From Diatrype stigma (taxonomy: Eukaryota > Ascomycota > Sordariomycetes > Xylariales > Diatrypaceae), in contig JAKJXP020000025.1 in the NCBI GenBank assembly GCA_022225965.2, forward strand, positions 124,001 through 188,000: a DNA stretch of 64,000 bases, in the 5' to 3' direction. How positions within the stretch are numbered: position 1 is the first letter of the stretch; the number at the start of each line of letters is the position of its first letter. The position numbers and the translations under genes were made by a program. Under the pieces are notes generated by a model. That model had not been told where the DNA came from and searched no databases. It saw only the letters and a list, made by a program, of their open reading frames with translations. Positions 13,093-24,408 of this stretch are shown in pieces.

Positions 13093-13410
13093 TCAACCCA
13101 CCAGATAGCATTCCCTGAGCTTCGAGAACTCGGCGGCGCACTTGTCCATGTGCACGGAGTTGTAATCGGCGGCGATGCACTTCCCGTAGACAGCCGCCTG
13201 GAATAGGGGAGAGATGAGGAGAGAGGGGGTTGTTAGCCAGCCAGCTGGTAATTACATAACTACATCTGAGGTTAAGTGGAGGAGGGCGAGGGGGACGGGG
13301 AGGGGGACGGGGCTGGAGGAACCATGACTTACCTCAGCTGAGCATTGCGACAGAGCTGCGGCGAACCTCTGGAGCGGCCGCGTGGGTTTTGGTGCTGGTG
13401 GTGGTACCAT
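13093..13410 (-). CDS. Small twin-CX9C (CHCH) protein, NDUFAF8-like
   Basis: Two exons, 13410-13333 and 13197-13093, encode 60 aa and are joined through a GTAAGT donor and a CCAG acceptor. The protein has exactly two CX9C motifs: CSAEAAVYGKC, split by the intron, and CAAEFSKLREC. This CHCH fold is oxidised by Mia40 in the mitochondrial intermembrane space. The core YGKCIAADYNSVH resembles NDUFAF8/C17orf89, a complex I assembly factor whose fungal relatives are about this size; that assignment is from memory of the family. An in-frame ATG lies 13 codons further upstream (13449); I prefer 13410 because it gives the usual short Pro-rich start. The gene is too small to stand out as one open frame. 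Confidence 0.8.
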
Positions 13411-14203
13411 ATTATGATTATGATTGTAGCGGATCCAGATCCAGTTCACATGCTACCGAACTGCGTAGGTACGTGGTGTAGGTAAATTAGTTAGGTGGTA
13501 GGAATGTGTTGGCCAGACAGAAAGGGGGTGCTGATAGCTGATACCTCCTAAAAATGCGAGGTAGGCGCTTATTGCCTGGCTGCTAACTGCAAGAGTCTAT
13601 GATCCCGATCATCACGTGCAAACGGGGATATCATAGTTACGGCATAGGCGGGTAGGTACTAGTTAACGAGGTAATGCTATTAAGCCATCCAAGCCCTGAA
13701 GCCGCGCCGCTGCGCCGCTGCGCCGCTGGAAACTTCTGTGGTCCGGAATTTTTAGGCCGCCATCAAGCCCCTAGCTGCGACCACTGCGCGACCGATCAGC
13801 CCACTGGGCTCCAGCGCTCCAGGGCTCTCTGCTATGCGGCTACTAGCGACTGCGCGGCACCTCCCGGGACCGGGCGATATCACCCCATCATCGAACAAGA
13901 TCCATCCCGAATCTTTCCTCGAACATGCTTTCAGCGAATTACCAACGGACCGTTCGTAATGAGAATGAGGGGAGGGATGTGTTCAGGAGGCTGGAGCAGC
14001 ACTGGTGTGAAGTGAAGCCAGTATATTAACCAGTATATTAATGTATGCTTAGATCCCAACAGAGTAGATCTCAGATTCTATGTAGCATTCCTCCATCTAT
14101 ATACAGCATTACCATCTATCAACTCATCAATCAATCAACCTACCAACCAGCCAACCAAGTCCTACAAAAATCCACAAGAGGATAATATCCCAATATTCCA
14201 ATC
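13411..14203. other. Divergent promoter region
   Basis: Between the twin-CX9C gene and the small membrane protein. A GCCGCTGCGCC tandem lies near 13697-13728, and CAAC/CCAACC-rich 5' leader sequence precedes 14204. The open frame at 13674-14015 is repeat-driven and unsupported. Confidence 0.5.
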
Positions 14204-14601
14204 ATGACGACCAACTCCTACGGCTCCCCACTCCCAGTTTTCGACTTCCCCCAGACCGTCGCGAAGGCGACCAGGAGCGTGCCCAGGCGGCTGCCCCTAT
14301 CAGCAAGGTGAGAACAGACTTCTGGTTCTCAAGGGGAAATTTTTTGCTGACCATTTCGCTCCGCAGAGGCCTACCCATCGCCGCCGCCTCCGTGGGCGTC
14401 CTCGCCTACTACGTCGGCACGCAGGCGTCGTCGCTCCGCGCGCGCGCCAGCGCCGCCAGCGCCATGCACGCCGAGGCCAGCCTCGCGGCCGCGCGGCTCA
14501 AGGCCCTCGAGGACGCCTACGGCGACCGCTCCAGCCTGGAGAACCTCGAGGCCGCCGCGCGCGCCTACGACAGCAGCGCTAGGGAGCACGAGAGCCGCTG
14601 A
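14204..14601 (+). CDS. Small single-pass membrane protein, function unknown
   Basis: Two exons, 14204-14307 and 14367-14601, encode 112 aa. The donor is GTGAGA after GCAAG and the acceptor is CGCAG. The N-terminus has basic and hydroxylated residues (KATRSVPRRLPL), as in a mitochondrial or ER anchor. One hydrophobic span, LPIAAASVGVLAYYVG, is followed by an Ala/Glu/Arg-rich helix that looks like a short coiled coil (ARLKALEDAYG, LENLEAAARAY). The start is the only ATG giving an in-frame join. I do not recognise the family. The strong GC bias of exon 2 is typical of coding sequence here. Confidence 0.65.
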
Positions 14602-15728
14602 TTGACTGACTTGATTGATTGATTGGTAACGGCGGTTCCATCCTCGGCGCTCTGTTTCGGTCGACTGGCTTGTCTTCCTTTTGTCCCTCGCCTCTTTTCT
14701 TCCTTTCGGAGTACATATGCATGCATTGCATTTGAGAGGCTTTTCGCCGGGGGCGTTCGCTCTCATGGTGTTTTGGCGTTTATTATGGGCTATGGCATTA
14801 GGCATCCCGTTCCTTGTTTACCCCCTTATCGGATCGGCGGGGGCTTGTATATATATATACCATCACGGGCGACGCGCTTGATCATCATACATTAGCGGAT
14901 GGTGCGCCTTCGGGCAGGATGGCGTGTTCACATCCATTACCACGGCTTCTTCTGGAGGGCACGATGGCGATTTGCAACATCAGCCACTTATTTCATGGAG
15001 CCTCGGTCCTTTGAAGCACGGCTATGTCTGTAAAAAGGAAATTTCATACGAAACCTTCTTTCGTACTCTCTCTGACTCTCTCTCATACCATGTGACCGGA
15101 AGTGCCTTGGACATGATCTGTGAAAGAGCTTGCACTTATATCAGTGATGACCATTTGGTCTTAAATTCGAAGTTCTGAAGAAGCGTGTGTCGGGATTACA
15201 TTCTCAAATGTGATATTCAATAGATAGATGATGGATGCCTCGTACTTTGTCAGCTTATACTGGTACTACTCCCTAAGGAACAGAGAAACACCGTCTTGTC
15301 ATTGGAGAGGGGACCACGAAAAGAGGTCGGCAGCTACTGAATGCAGCGTGATTATAGCTACTACGATGTCAGCAGCAGCAACATGAAATTCGCTCATCAC
15401 GGGTGGCATGCTTTTGACGTCATCTAGTCTACCGCCCAAATACGGCGCTCCTCGGCGAGATGCAACGAGCTCGTCTCCTTGGCTGTTAATAGCTATGACT
15501 AGCAGGCACCGGGAGCAAGAAGATCATACTCCGTGGACGGGGACTACTTAAGAAGACGTTTCCCATTCGAAGCCCACCGTCAGCGATCTATTTTTCTCTA
15601 GTTATTACTTGACGACCGCCCCTAACCCACCTATCTACCCCTATTTATTTACTCGCTCAGTGGCTGATAAAGATTACTCACCCTGCCGGCGCCTCACCAC
15701 TATTACCACCACCACCACCATCATCATC
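14602..15728. other. Intergenic
   Basis: 3' side of the small membrane protein and promoter of the hydrolase locus. Open frames between 14623 and 15178 are short and featureless. A CACCACCATCATCAT-rich leader runs into the hydrolase start. Confidence 0.5.
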
Positions 15729-16758
15729 ATGACGACCACAAGCACAAAACCCATCATCGTCATCGTCCACGGGGCGTTCCACCCGCCCATCTACTATCGC
15801 AAGCTGATCGAGCCGCTCCGAGCACAGGGGTACACGGTGCTGGCGCCGCCGATGCCCACGACGGGGCTCGACGACTCGGTGAACGGCACGACGTACGTCG
15901 ACGACGTGCGGCGGATCCACGAGAGCTTGCTGCCGCTGTTCGACAAGGAGGGCCGCGAGGCCGTCGTCGTCGGCCATAGCCAGGTCAGTTGAAACTGAGA
16001 CCCTGGATTCAGGTGAGGCGAGGCGAGGCGCGACTTGAACTGACCGACTCACCTAGGGCGGAATCGCAGCGGCTGCAGTGACCGAGGGCCAGACGGTCGC
16101 GGAGCGCAAGGCGCGCGGGCTCCAGGGCGGAATCCGGGCCATGGTATACATCGCGGCCGTGGCGCTGGCGCAACGCGGCACCAGCCTGCTGGGGGCGCTA
16201 GGGCTCAGCGATGACACCCTACCGCCCAACACCTGACGGATAGAGGTATGTTACCTACTCCCTACCTACACCTCGGTCGAGAACCCCGAGCCAGTTGCCT
16301 ACCTATCTACCTAGTTTTCTCAAACCCCCTCTTCTCCCCTCCCGTCTACCAGCCGCTGAGCACAAGAATGACGAAAAAAAAACAAACAGGGAGCGCACTA
16401 CGTGCCGGTGATGCCAGCGGAGCGCAAGGGCGTGGTGCCGCTGTACAACAGCCTGCCGACGGAGGCGGAGCAGTGGCGGGCGGCCGAGGACCTGGTGCCG
16501 CAGAGCCGGGCGAGCGTCAACGCGGCGGTGCACTTCGTCGCGGCCGACGTGCACCGGGACGTGGCGGGGCGGTCGACGTACGTCGTGTGCACGCGGGACA
16601 TGGCCGTGCCCGTGGCGGCGCAGCGCGCGTGGGCGGCCGCCAGCGGCTGCCGCGACGTCGTGGACCTCGAGAGCGACCACAGCCCGTTCCTCGGCGACGA
16701 GAGGGCGAGGCGCGTCGTGCATGTCATTGTCGGCGTGGCGGAATCGTCAGGTAGGTAG
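15729..16758 (+). pseudogene. Alpha/beta hydrolase with one in-frame TGA
   Basis: Exons 15729-15983, 16057-16245 and 16390-16758 join in frame to 270 codons plus stop. An alpha/beta-hydrolase of the esterase/methylesterase-like group is recognisable: oxyanion motif VHGAFHPP, nucleophile elbow GHSQGG (split by intron 1), acid in CTRDMAVPV, and His in ESDHSPF. All triad elements are present, but codon 147, at 16234-16236, is TGA, between LPPNT and RIE. Relatives commonly have a Trp at this place, so a TGG-to-TGA change is likely. The base after the stop is C, a weak termination context. No alternative GT donor avoids the stop without losing conserved sequence. It is either a young pseudogene, a sequence error or a readthrough gene; the intact exons downstream argue against long decay. 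Confidence 0.6.
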
Positions 16759-17576
16759 GGAGGTAGGTAGGTAATGGGCAGGGGATTTGCTACGTACCTA
16801 GGTAGGCAGTATATCCTGTCGGGACGTACATACTCCCCTGGTCAGAAACCTGGAGGGTCTTCGATCTTAGGTATAAAGCTTCGTTACTGTGTAACAGCTC
16901 CTCCTACATCTTCTGATAGGTAGGTCAAGCGCTATGCTGCTTTCCAAGCAATACAACTCTACTTATTGCGCCATAGTTACTACATAGTGCTTATCTCATT
17001 TGATTGTGCTGTGAGGAGGGATATGATGTTTCATCGAACCTGCTTATATGATATAAGCTTATCCCTTGCCACAGCCTGCAGTTAGCCGGAAAGGAATCCC
17101 ACATGATCAAATGGCACCTGCAACCCCGCCTGTTTCATCATATAGAAAGATTGTATGGTATTAATAAATGAAGCATCAAGAGCCACCCTATATAGGCTAT
17201 ATCACTAGAAAGGCTATGCTTCACTTGGACCTCTTGAGCTGCCTGCCAGCTGCTATCTAATACATCAACATCATATACTACTTACAGTTAGTATAGGTAG
17301 CTCATTACTACGTAGCTATATACATAGGTAGCTATTACGAAATATCATATATTACTTGTTGCAGGGATCAAGTAATAAATGTTAAGTTAGTTCGACTTAT
17401 AAGTAGAAGTAGGTGCCTAGCTAGTTAGAACGTACAACCACCTGACAACTAACTAATATAGCCGATATCTGATCAGAACCACTGATCAGAACCAAACTAA
17501 GCCACAGAACCAAATCTAGTGCATATAGTGTCGAATACTTCAAAAGAAAATCAACCATCCAATCAAATCACCAACG
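16759..17576. other. Intergenic, AT-rich
   Basis: AT-rich stretch with repeated GTAGGTAGG and ATATAT-type motifs, ending directly at the tRNA gene. No supportable coding frame. Confidence 0.5.
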
Positions 17577-17670
17577 TCTTTCTTGGTCTAGTGGTCAGGA
17601 TACCTGCTTGTCACAATTGTCAAATTGCTGCAATTCGCAGGTGGCCGGGGTTCGATTCCCCGAGAAAGAG
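17577..17670 (+). tRNA. tRNA-Asp(GTC) with a 22-nt intron
   Basis: The acceptor stem TCTTTCT pairs with AGAAAGA (17663-17669), and the discriminator is G at 17670. D-arm GTCT/GGAT has loop AGTGGTCA. Anticodon stem CCTGC (17603-17607) pairs with GCAGG (17637-17641). T-arm CGGGG/CCCCG has loop TTCGATT. The anticodon loop TT-GTC-A (17608-17613) gives Asp. A 22-nt intron (17614-17635) follows position 37, the canonical nuclear tRNA intron site, and C38 is 17636. The intron repeats the loop sequence TTGTCA three bases after it ends. The B box GGTTCGATTCC is perfect. Confidence 0.9.
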
Positions 17671-18106
17671 CATGATGAGATTTATCTTTTTGGGTCGTGG
17701 TGGGATTTGTTTCCACTACTTTTTCTTTTTTTTATTGTTCGTCTTTTCCCTGTTTGCTTTTTCACGGGCTAGAAAAACAAGATCTTCTCATATTCCTAGG
17801 TTTATCAATCTTGATTAACGAACCAGTTAGGTTTGGGGTATTTGTTATCGTGCGTGTTGCATTATACCTACGGAACTACGGAACGGAATGATACGTACGG
17901 GTTGCTGGGCTGATAAGCATGGACTTTTATTTATTCTATATATGTAGTTATATATTATATATATGTATATATTCATACAATATCACAATATCTATTGTTT
18001 TATGCTTTATCTCTCTCGGAACGAAGACCTACTACAGATCCCACGATAATGTGAGCACCCGCAAATGGCCAGTCTAACCTTAGCAACCCCCTACTCCCAT
18101 CACATC
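17671..18106. other. Intergenic after tRNA
   Basis: A T-rich stretch just after the tRNA (T-runs at about 17720-17733) would serve as the Pol III terminator. The rest is AT-rich with TATATG motifs and no gene. Confidence 0.5.
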
Positions 18107-20780
18107 TCACATACCTCGCATGAACCCACGTCTCTTCTTGGGAGGCTTGGCGCCTTTCTCCTTGGGGTACTCGACCTTCTCGCCATCGCCGGTGTCGATA
18201 GTGTAGGTGTCGCCCTGCCTTTCCTCGCTGCTGCGGCGCTGCCCGCGCTCCATCTTCCAGCGCACTGCAATGCAGAAAAACCTGGAGTCAGCAACCGGCT
18301 TCTTTATGGATACTTCCAGCTTCAGCGAGAAGTGGGAAAGAATGGACTTTATTTGTTTGGAGCTCTTGCTTTCTCTTAGGCATGACCACGATGCTCCGAG
18401 TGATCTCAAGCAACTGTAGCTAAACCACAGAGAGAGGATACAGGTAACTGTGGAAATTGGACTTACTGATGTAGCAGCAGAAGGGAAATAGGGTGACGTT
18501 CACGGCAGCCCACGCGAATAGGACGCCGAAGTTGAGGCCGATGCGTGAGTGCAGGTCGAACAGGATCTGACGGCTGGCCATGACGACGTGGTAGAGCGGC
18601 CAGGCGTAACCCCACTGCAACACTTGGGGTTAGCTATCTCTCTTCCTAGATTTCCCATGGACTCTGAAAGTTGTTTGCTTACGCGGAAGAAGTTAGGGGC
18701 CAGCTCGATCGAGTAGAAGGACGTCGCCACGTTCGTAATAACCCAGAAGATCAGCCATAGTGCTGTCCATGGCTGCCCTATGACCATCGCGACGTTCTCG
18801 CACGCAATGCCGAGCGCATTCATGCCCACTATGTCATTTGGAAGAAGCGGATCATCCAGATGTTAGCCATTGCCTTGGACAGAAGAACACTCCCGTAGAA
18901 AGGACACACAGAGGGTGCAGGAGCAATTTCCCTGAACATGCCGGGAAAAGGAGGCCCGCAGCGTAGCTATAGCTAGTCGCTCCAGGACATAGGCTACTTA
19001 CCGAAATTTACCATCCAGTACACCGGGAACGAACCCCGCCCGTACGCCGTGGCGCTGAAGGCGACATCGGTCTGCGACGCGGGGCCGGGCCAGAACGGGA
19101 TCTGGAAGGCGAGCGACACGAGCGAGTACGCCAGCGAGATGAAGAGGTACGCCGTGATCGTGGCGCATAGCCGCCAGATGATGTACTGCCAGTAGTGGAG
19201 GGGAGGGTGTCCGTGGGGTTGGATGTATTTCTAAAACAGAGACAGCGGATTAGTTATCAGTCAATAGGTAAAGTAGAGCCAGCCCAGCCCAGCCCAACCT
19301 AGCCTCCACCTCATCACACCTCTCAGTCGCTTCTAGTGAACCTTAACCTAATAGGGTTTCAAGATCACTAGCAAGAGATAGTAGGGATGGACGAATTGGA
19401 TGACAGAACTCTAAACTATAGCTTTCGAACAAAGCTTTTGCTGGGCCTAGGTAGTTTAAGACTCCCTTCCTTCCTTCCCTCCCCCCTCCCCGAAAACGTA
19501 CCGAGTGGATGGGCATGAAGAACCCGAACGAGAAGAACGCCATGATGATCAGGTAAATGAGCCCGATGGAGACGGCCGGCGTGGCGACAGCGGGCTGGAA
19601 CGGCCGCAGGTCGAGCTGCACGGGGGCGACGCCCGGGTTGACGGCGGCGGGGGCGCGGGCCAGCGCCTCGCGCGGGTAGGCCGCGCCGTCGGCCAGCAGC
19701 TCGGCGGCCCAGCGGGCGGCGAAGCGGGCCGAGAAATCCCGCGCCAGCGCCTCCAGCTGCGGCAGGATGTAGTTGTAGTAGGTGGCCTCCTGGCGGGCCG
19801 ACAGCAGCACGATCTGCACGGCGCCCGTCGGGTCGTACGACGCGTTGCCCCGCGCCGCGGCCGCCTGCAGCAGCGCCGTCGCGTTGGCCTGGATCACCAC
19901 CGCCGCGTAGCACTCCCAGTCGTAGACGGCCTGGCGCACCGCCCGCGCGTCGTGTCCGTACGCCGCGGCCGGCACCACGACGTAGCCGAGGGACGGCTGG
20001 TCGCCGTCGGCGAGCTCCCGCGCGAGCGACGTCATGGTCGGCCCCACGAGCGGCGTGATGGCGCTGGCGCTGTCGTTGTACGGCGCCGCTTGGCCGTCGA
20101 GGTCGACCACGTGCACCGTCAGGTTGCGCAGCTTCTGGTCGACCACGAAGAGGTCCGCCCAGTAGAGCGCTAGGATCGCCATGATGGCGCATACGAGGAA
20201 CGTCACTGCGAAAAGACCGGAGCCCCGTTTCAGCTGATACCGAACCGACCGGAAGTATGTATGTATATACGCTATATATATATATATATATATATAGCCC
20301 GACTCACCGAATCAAAAGGCAGTGTGGGCGTTGTTCATGCTCATAACGTGACCAACCCAAACACACAGCTTAGATAGACGGGGAGAGAGGAAAAGGTAGA
20401 GGGAAAGGGAGAGGGAAAGGGAGAGAGAGACCGGGTCCTAACTTACCCATTGCTGCCCACTGCTTGATCACAGTCTTCCGGACCTGGTTCATCTTGGGAT
20501 CCCAGAACCCCACGCTCCGGTGCGGCTGCCGCTGGAGGCTCTCCTCGAGGGGGCGGCGCTTCTCCTCCTCATCCCGGTCGTAGTCATGGGGGTCGTCGCT
20601 CACGAGGAGGGCGCCGTTCGACGCGAAGTAGCTGCCGCGGCCATCCCGGGCGGTATTGTCGCCGCTGTCCCCGCCGCCGCTTTCGTTGCCGCCGGTGGCG
20701 TAGTCAGGTGGGCCCCGAGCCGCGGCGATCACGAGCCCCGAGGCGTCGGGAGGGCTTTTCGCAGGGTGCGAAGACGACAT
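18107..20780 (-). CDS. SNG1-family (DUF3533) membrane protein
   Basis: Six exons on the minus strand: 20780-20447, 20205-19502, 19230-19002, 18828-18683, 18614-18467 and 18264-18107, giving 572 aa with every junction in frame. The cytosolic N-terminus of about 110 aa is acidic and Gly/Ser-rich, ending FWDPKMNQVRK. The first membrane span FLVCAIMAILALYWADLF is followed by a large luminal or extracellular domain (VVPAAAYG, DWECYAAVVIQANAT, YYNYILPQLEAL). Several spans follow (VSIGLIYLIIMAFFSFGFF, LCATITAYLF, LIFWVITNVATSFYS, FGVLFAWAAVNVTLF). The tail is Lys/Arg-rich. This layout is that of yeast Sng1 (nitrosoguanidine resistance) and DUF3533 proteins, linked to drug resistance and lipid asymmetry. 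The substrate is not evident. Intron 1 contains a TA repeat (20273-20296). Confidence 0.88.
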
Positions 20781-21455
20781 CCTTCCTTGCCTGGCGTTTT
20801 TTTATACAATACGGACGGGACGGCTGCAAAGACGAAGAACTTTTTCTTCTTCCTGTGACAATCCGCGATGCAACAAAGCAGGACGGGAAGGGAGAGGAAG
20901 AGAGAAGTCGACGACAATATCAATCAACGCATAATGATTAATCAGCCAGAAGAGCTTCGCACTAGTTAATAACTACCGCTAGTTAACTAATCAGTATTAT
21001 GGAAGGGGATGAATTTCGGAATGCCGAAACAAAACAAAAAAACACAGTCCCACACGGCTGCTAGTTACCGACGGGATTAAGCAGATCCATCGCAGGACCG
21101 CCTTACCAATCTGCAGCCCATCTGTCATTCTGCCAATCTGTGATGAGGATGAGGATGATGATGATGCGAACACTTGCGGACACAGTCAACCTTTTTCGCG
21201 GGGGTAGTTTCTTACTCGAGACCAGAACCCCCCTTCCCGTCTCCTCTCCCCAGCATGAGTAGTTAGTCAGTAGGAGGTAGGCAGGGGACGCAACTATGTT
21301 ACGTAGGCCCGCTTCTTACCTACATGAGATAAGTACGCGCCGTGTTAGCCGCGAACGGACAGACAGACAAAGCGAAGTAGCGACGGCGAAACGGACATAG
21401 GGGGGGGGGGGGGGGGGGGGGGGCAGGTAGGCAAATTCCCGGAGCNNNNNNNNNN

Positions 21456-21504
<49 letters not shown>

Positions 21505-22531
21505 CAGGTAGGCAAAGTCCCGGAGCCTAGGAGGTAAGCAGCGGGCTTATATGATCCCGTTGAACCGGGGATGGATGGGATTAAAATGGGCATTGCCATT
21601 GAGCAGTCACAGAGGATAGATGATGTCATCACAGAGCAAATCCCATCTTCACTCATTTTATCACTCAGGGAGATAAATAGGTGTGATAGGTATTAGGTGT
21701 TAGGTGGTAGGTGTTAAGCTGCGGCACAGTAGTACCCATCTGCCATGTGTAGAAGAGGGTCGCGGTCGCGGGTCCGGGTCCCATTCTATTCTCTACTTAA
21801 CGCAAGGGAGTAATGATCAACGAGCTGTTTATTTACTTGGGAAGAAGTAATGGCGTCGAAACTCAACAATGTGATGGTCATAGTCTATATAATAGCCTGA
21901 AGCCTTCTTCCCATTAGGAAAACTGAAAACTGGCAAATGGGAACGATATCCTCAAGGACTAGACCGAGTCGCGCGGAATTAGTGTACAGTGGTATGCCAA
22001 TCATCCTTATTACATGACAACTAGGACGCGATTCTTACTCTTGCGACGAACAAGTCACAACGCTCCGATCTCATTAGCATATTGGTTCCCGCTATGGGAA
22101 GTTTGCGATGACTCAGTTCAGAAGCATGAGACTCGTGATGATGCGCCAAATCTGGTGAATTCATAAGCCGCCAGTAGGCCAACTATTCTATAGATTACAA
22201 CCTCAGCCGGACTACATAGTTACCTAGTAACGCGCTCCGAGCTGTGCTGTCTCCAGGACTTAAATCTCTTTATCAACCCTTATTCCCAAGTAACCATTCG
22301 ACCCCTAGTAGTATATCCAAAAATCAAGACAAAATAAAAAGTAACAGTTGGTAAATACCGTGTCGCATCCGCCGCAGTGATGCAAAGCGATTCTCTCGAT
22401 TGTCTCCGCCCAGGCCTTTTCTTGTGATAATGCAGATATCCCCAACGCCAAACTCGAGTTGACCCTCGTCTTAAGTATTTAAACAGTCAATATCAAACAA
22501 AAGAAAGGAAGTGCCGTGTACAAATTTGCCG
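20781..22531. other. Intergenic with assembly gap
   Basis: Promoter of the SNG1-family gene and 3' side of the bZIP gene. It contains the gap with homopolymer flanks (separate entry) and an ATG/GAT-rich stretch near 21140-21170. No gene seen. Confidence 0.5.
21400..21526. repeat. Homopolymers and duplicated 22-mer around a 10-N gap
   Basis: A 24-G run (21400-21423) is followed by a 22-bp unit, CAGGTAGGCAAA-N-TCCCGGAGC (21424-21445). Then come ten Ns (21446-21455), a 46-C run (21456-21501), GGT, and the same 22-bp unit with one mismatch (21505-21526). This is the signature of a scaffold join at a homopolymer that could not be sequenced through; the duplicated unit suggests overlapping contig ends left unmerged. 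True length and strand of the homopolymer are unknown. Confidence 0.9.
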
Positions 22532-24408
22532 TTATAGACCGATCGTTAACCTCTCCAGCTTAGATAGCGAGGCCTCCAGGCTAGCCGTGAGGCGCTCCAC
22601 ACGTTTTGCTACCATATCGGCAGCGAGTCCCTCTTCAGATGCATCGACCAGTTCGTACCGCGCGAACGCCTTCTCGGACTCGATACCACCGAAGATATCG
22701 ACCATTGATGGATGACTGATATCTAGCTTGGCTGGGGTGCTCGAGGTAGTGGTTTCGTCATCGTAGATATCACCGTCAAGATCAGCGACGTTCGCACAAG
22801 TAGTCTCGGCGGAAGATTGCTCGACTTGCGAATCCTCAACTGACGCCGAGACAGGCGACTCGATCGCATGAGCTTCGACCTTCTCATCGTCCGAGGCTGG
22901 AACCTCGTCATCAGTGCTGGATGCCTTGCCAGACAACACCGAGGCGTCGAATTGAGGCATGTCTGGGGTCTCGAGGACAGTGAAAACCTGAGGCTGGTAG
23001 TTGAACGATTCGCTCTCGATGTTCAACATGGAAAAGTCCATTGCCTGCTCTGGGATCATGACCATACCCACTGTTTGCTGCTGAGTATGTTGCGTCGCAG
23101 TGTAAGGGTTGGCATCTTTGGGAACTTGCTGAGGCTCAGGTTGCCTCTCGATCTTGGGAGCCTGCTGCTGTTGCTGCTGCTGCGGCGCCTGCTGCTGCTG
23201 CGGGGGAGCAGCAGGGTTCTGACTTAGGTGGTCCAAGAAGTTGGAAAATGATGGCGAGGACAAAAGCATTCTAGTCAGATCCGACAGTCGCCGGTTCTCT
23301 TCGGCGAGGGCGCGGTTCTGCGCACGCAGATCGCCATTCTCGGAGACCTTGGTCGCAATTTCGGATTCGAGTTGGCCGATATATTCTGATGACTGTTAAC
23401 AATTATACAACATTTCACACGATGGCGTTGTATCCTACCCTTTCTTCTGGAACGGAATGCACGCGCGGAAACCTTGTTCCGCAGCTGTCGCCTCTCCTTA
23501 CTGCTCAGCTTCTTGCCTTCTTCACTAGCCAGCAACCTTTCATCCTCATCCATCTCATCTTCTTCCTTCTTGGGTCGAGAAATTTGCATCAAGGGAGAAC
23601 CGTCTCCCGAGTCAGCAGAACCAGCCTTGGAGCGCATCGAATTGAGCAGCTGGGAAATCTTCTGCTCAACAATGGGATCGGCTGGCAGAGGTGCTTTGGG
23701 TCGATGTTGCTTGACTTGCTGGTTTTGTCTCTGCTGTTGTTGCTGTTGCTGCTGGATGATTTGTTGTTGCTGTCGCTGTTGCGCCTGAGCCTTGGCTAGG
23801 GCAGCCTGTTGCTGATGCATACCCGGGTACATCCTCCCAACGTTGCTCGTCTGCGAAGGGACAGTGGGCGACGGCAGCCCGTCTCGGCCGCCGATAGCAT
23901 TAGGGTTGATGGTCGACTCCGAAAAGTAGTACGAATCGGCAGGGGACTCAAAATCCACATCCATGTCAGGAACGGTATTGGGGTTTTGCGACGGAGCAGA
24001 GTTGAAATCGAAGAGATCTTCGGCAGGGCTCATATACTCCAAGTTGTAGCCACCACCAAGATGGGCGTTGCTCTGATTGATGGCAAGAGTGGTAGCCAAA
24101 GCGCCGGGGACAAAAGGCGTTTGCTGCTTATACTGGTCATATTGATGACTAGGTCCAGGCATAGATTGGTTCGAAGGCAAGGTCGCTGGTGTGCTGATTG
24201 TTGTCGACGGCCGGGCGAACTGGGGTTTGCTCGTAGCAGGAGGGGATGTGGAAGGCGACTGGTAACTAATCCCATCGTAGTCGGTGAAGTCCAAAAGATC
24301 TAGAGGATCAACGACACCTGCTGGACTCGTCGACATGCTGGGTTGGCCTGTCGCCGACATGGCTCGTAGAGTCGTGAAAGAACGGCTGTCGATAGGTTGC
24401 GGTACCAC
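22532..24408 (-). CDS. Glutamine-rich bZIP transcription factor
   Basis: Two exons, 24408-23439 and 23385-22532, join to 607 aa. The basic region ERRQLRNKVSARAFRSRRK (N..SARxFR signature) ends exon 1, and the leucine zipper (YIGQLESEI, LRAQNRALAEENRRL) starts exon 2, so the intron falls exactly inside the bZIP. The N-terminal half has a LDLLDFTDYDG motif, two poly-Gln tracts and a KEEDEMDEDER acidic patch. The C-terminal half has another poly-Gln/Pro tract and ends in a helical ERLTASLEASLSKLERL. It belongs to a Pezizomycotina-specific bZIP group that I associate with Idi-4/MBZ1-type regulators; I am not sure enough to give a symbol. An alternative start at codon 17 is possible. Confidence 0.88.

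Noticed and set aside
13674..14015. 113-codon + strand frame
   Set aside because: Starts in a GCCGCTGCGCC tandem; no conserved pattern; lies in a divergent promoter.
19505..20173. 222-codon + strand frame opposite the SNG1-family gene
   Set aside because: GC-driven antisense shadow, dominated by Gly/Arg/Val.
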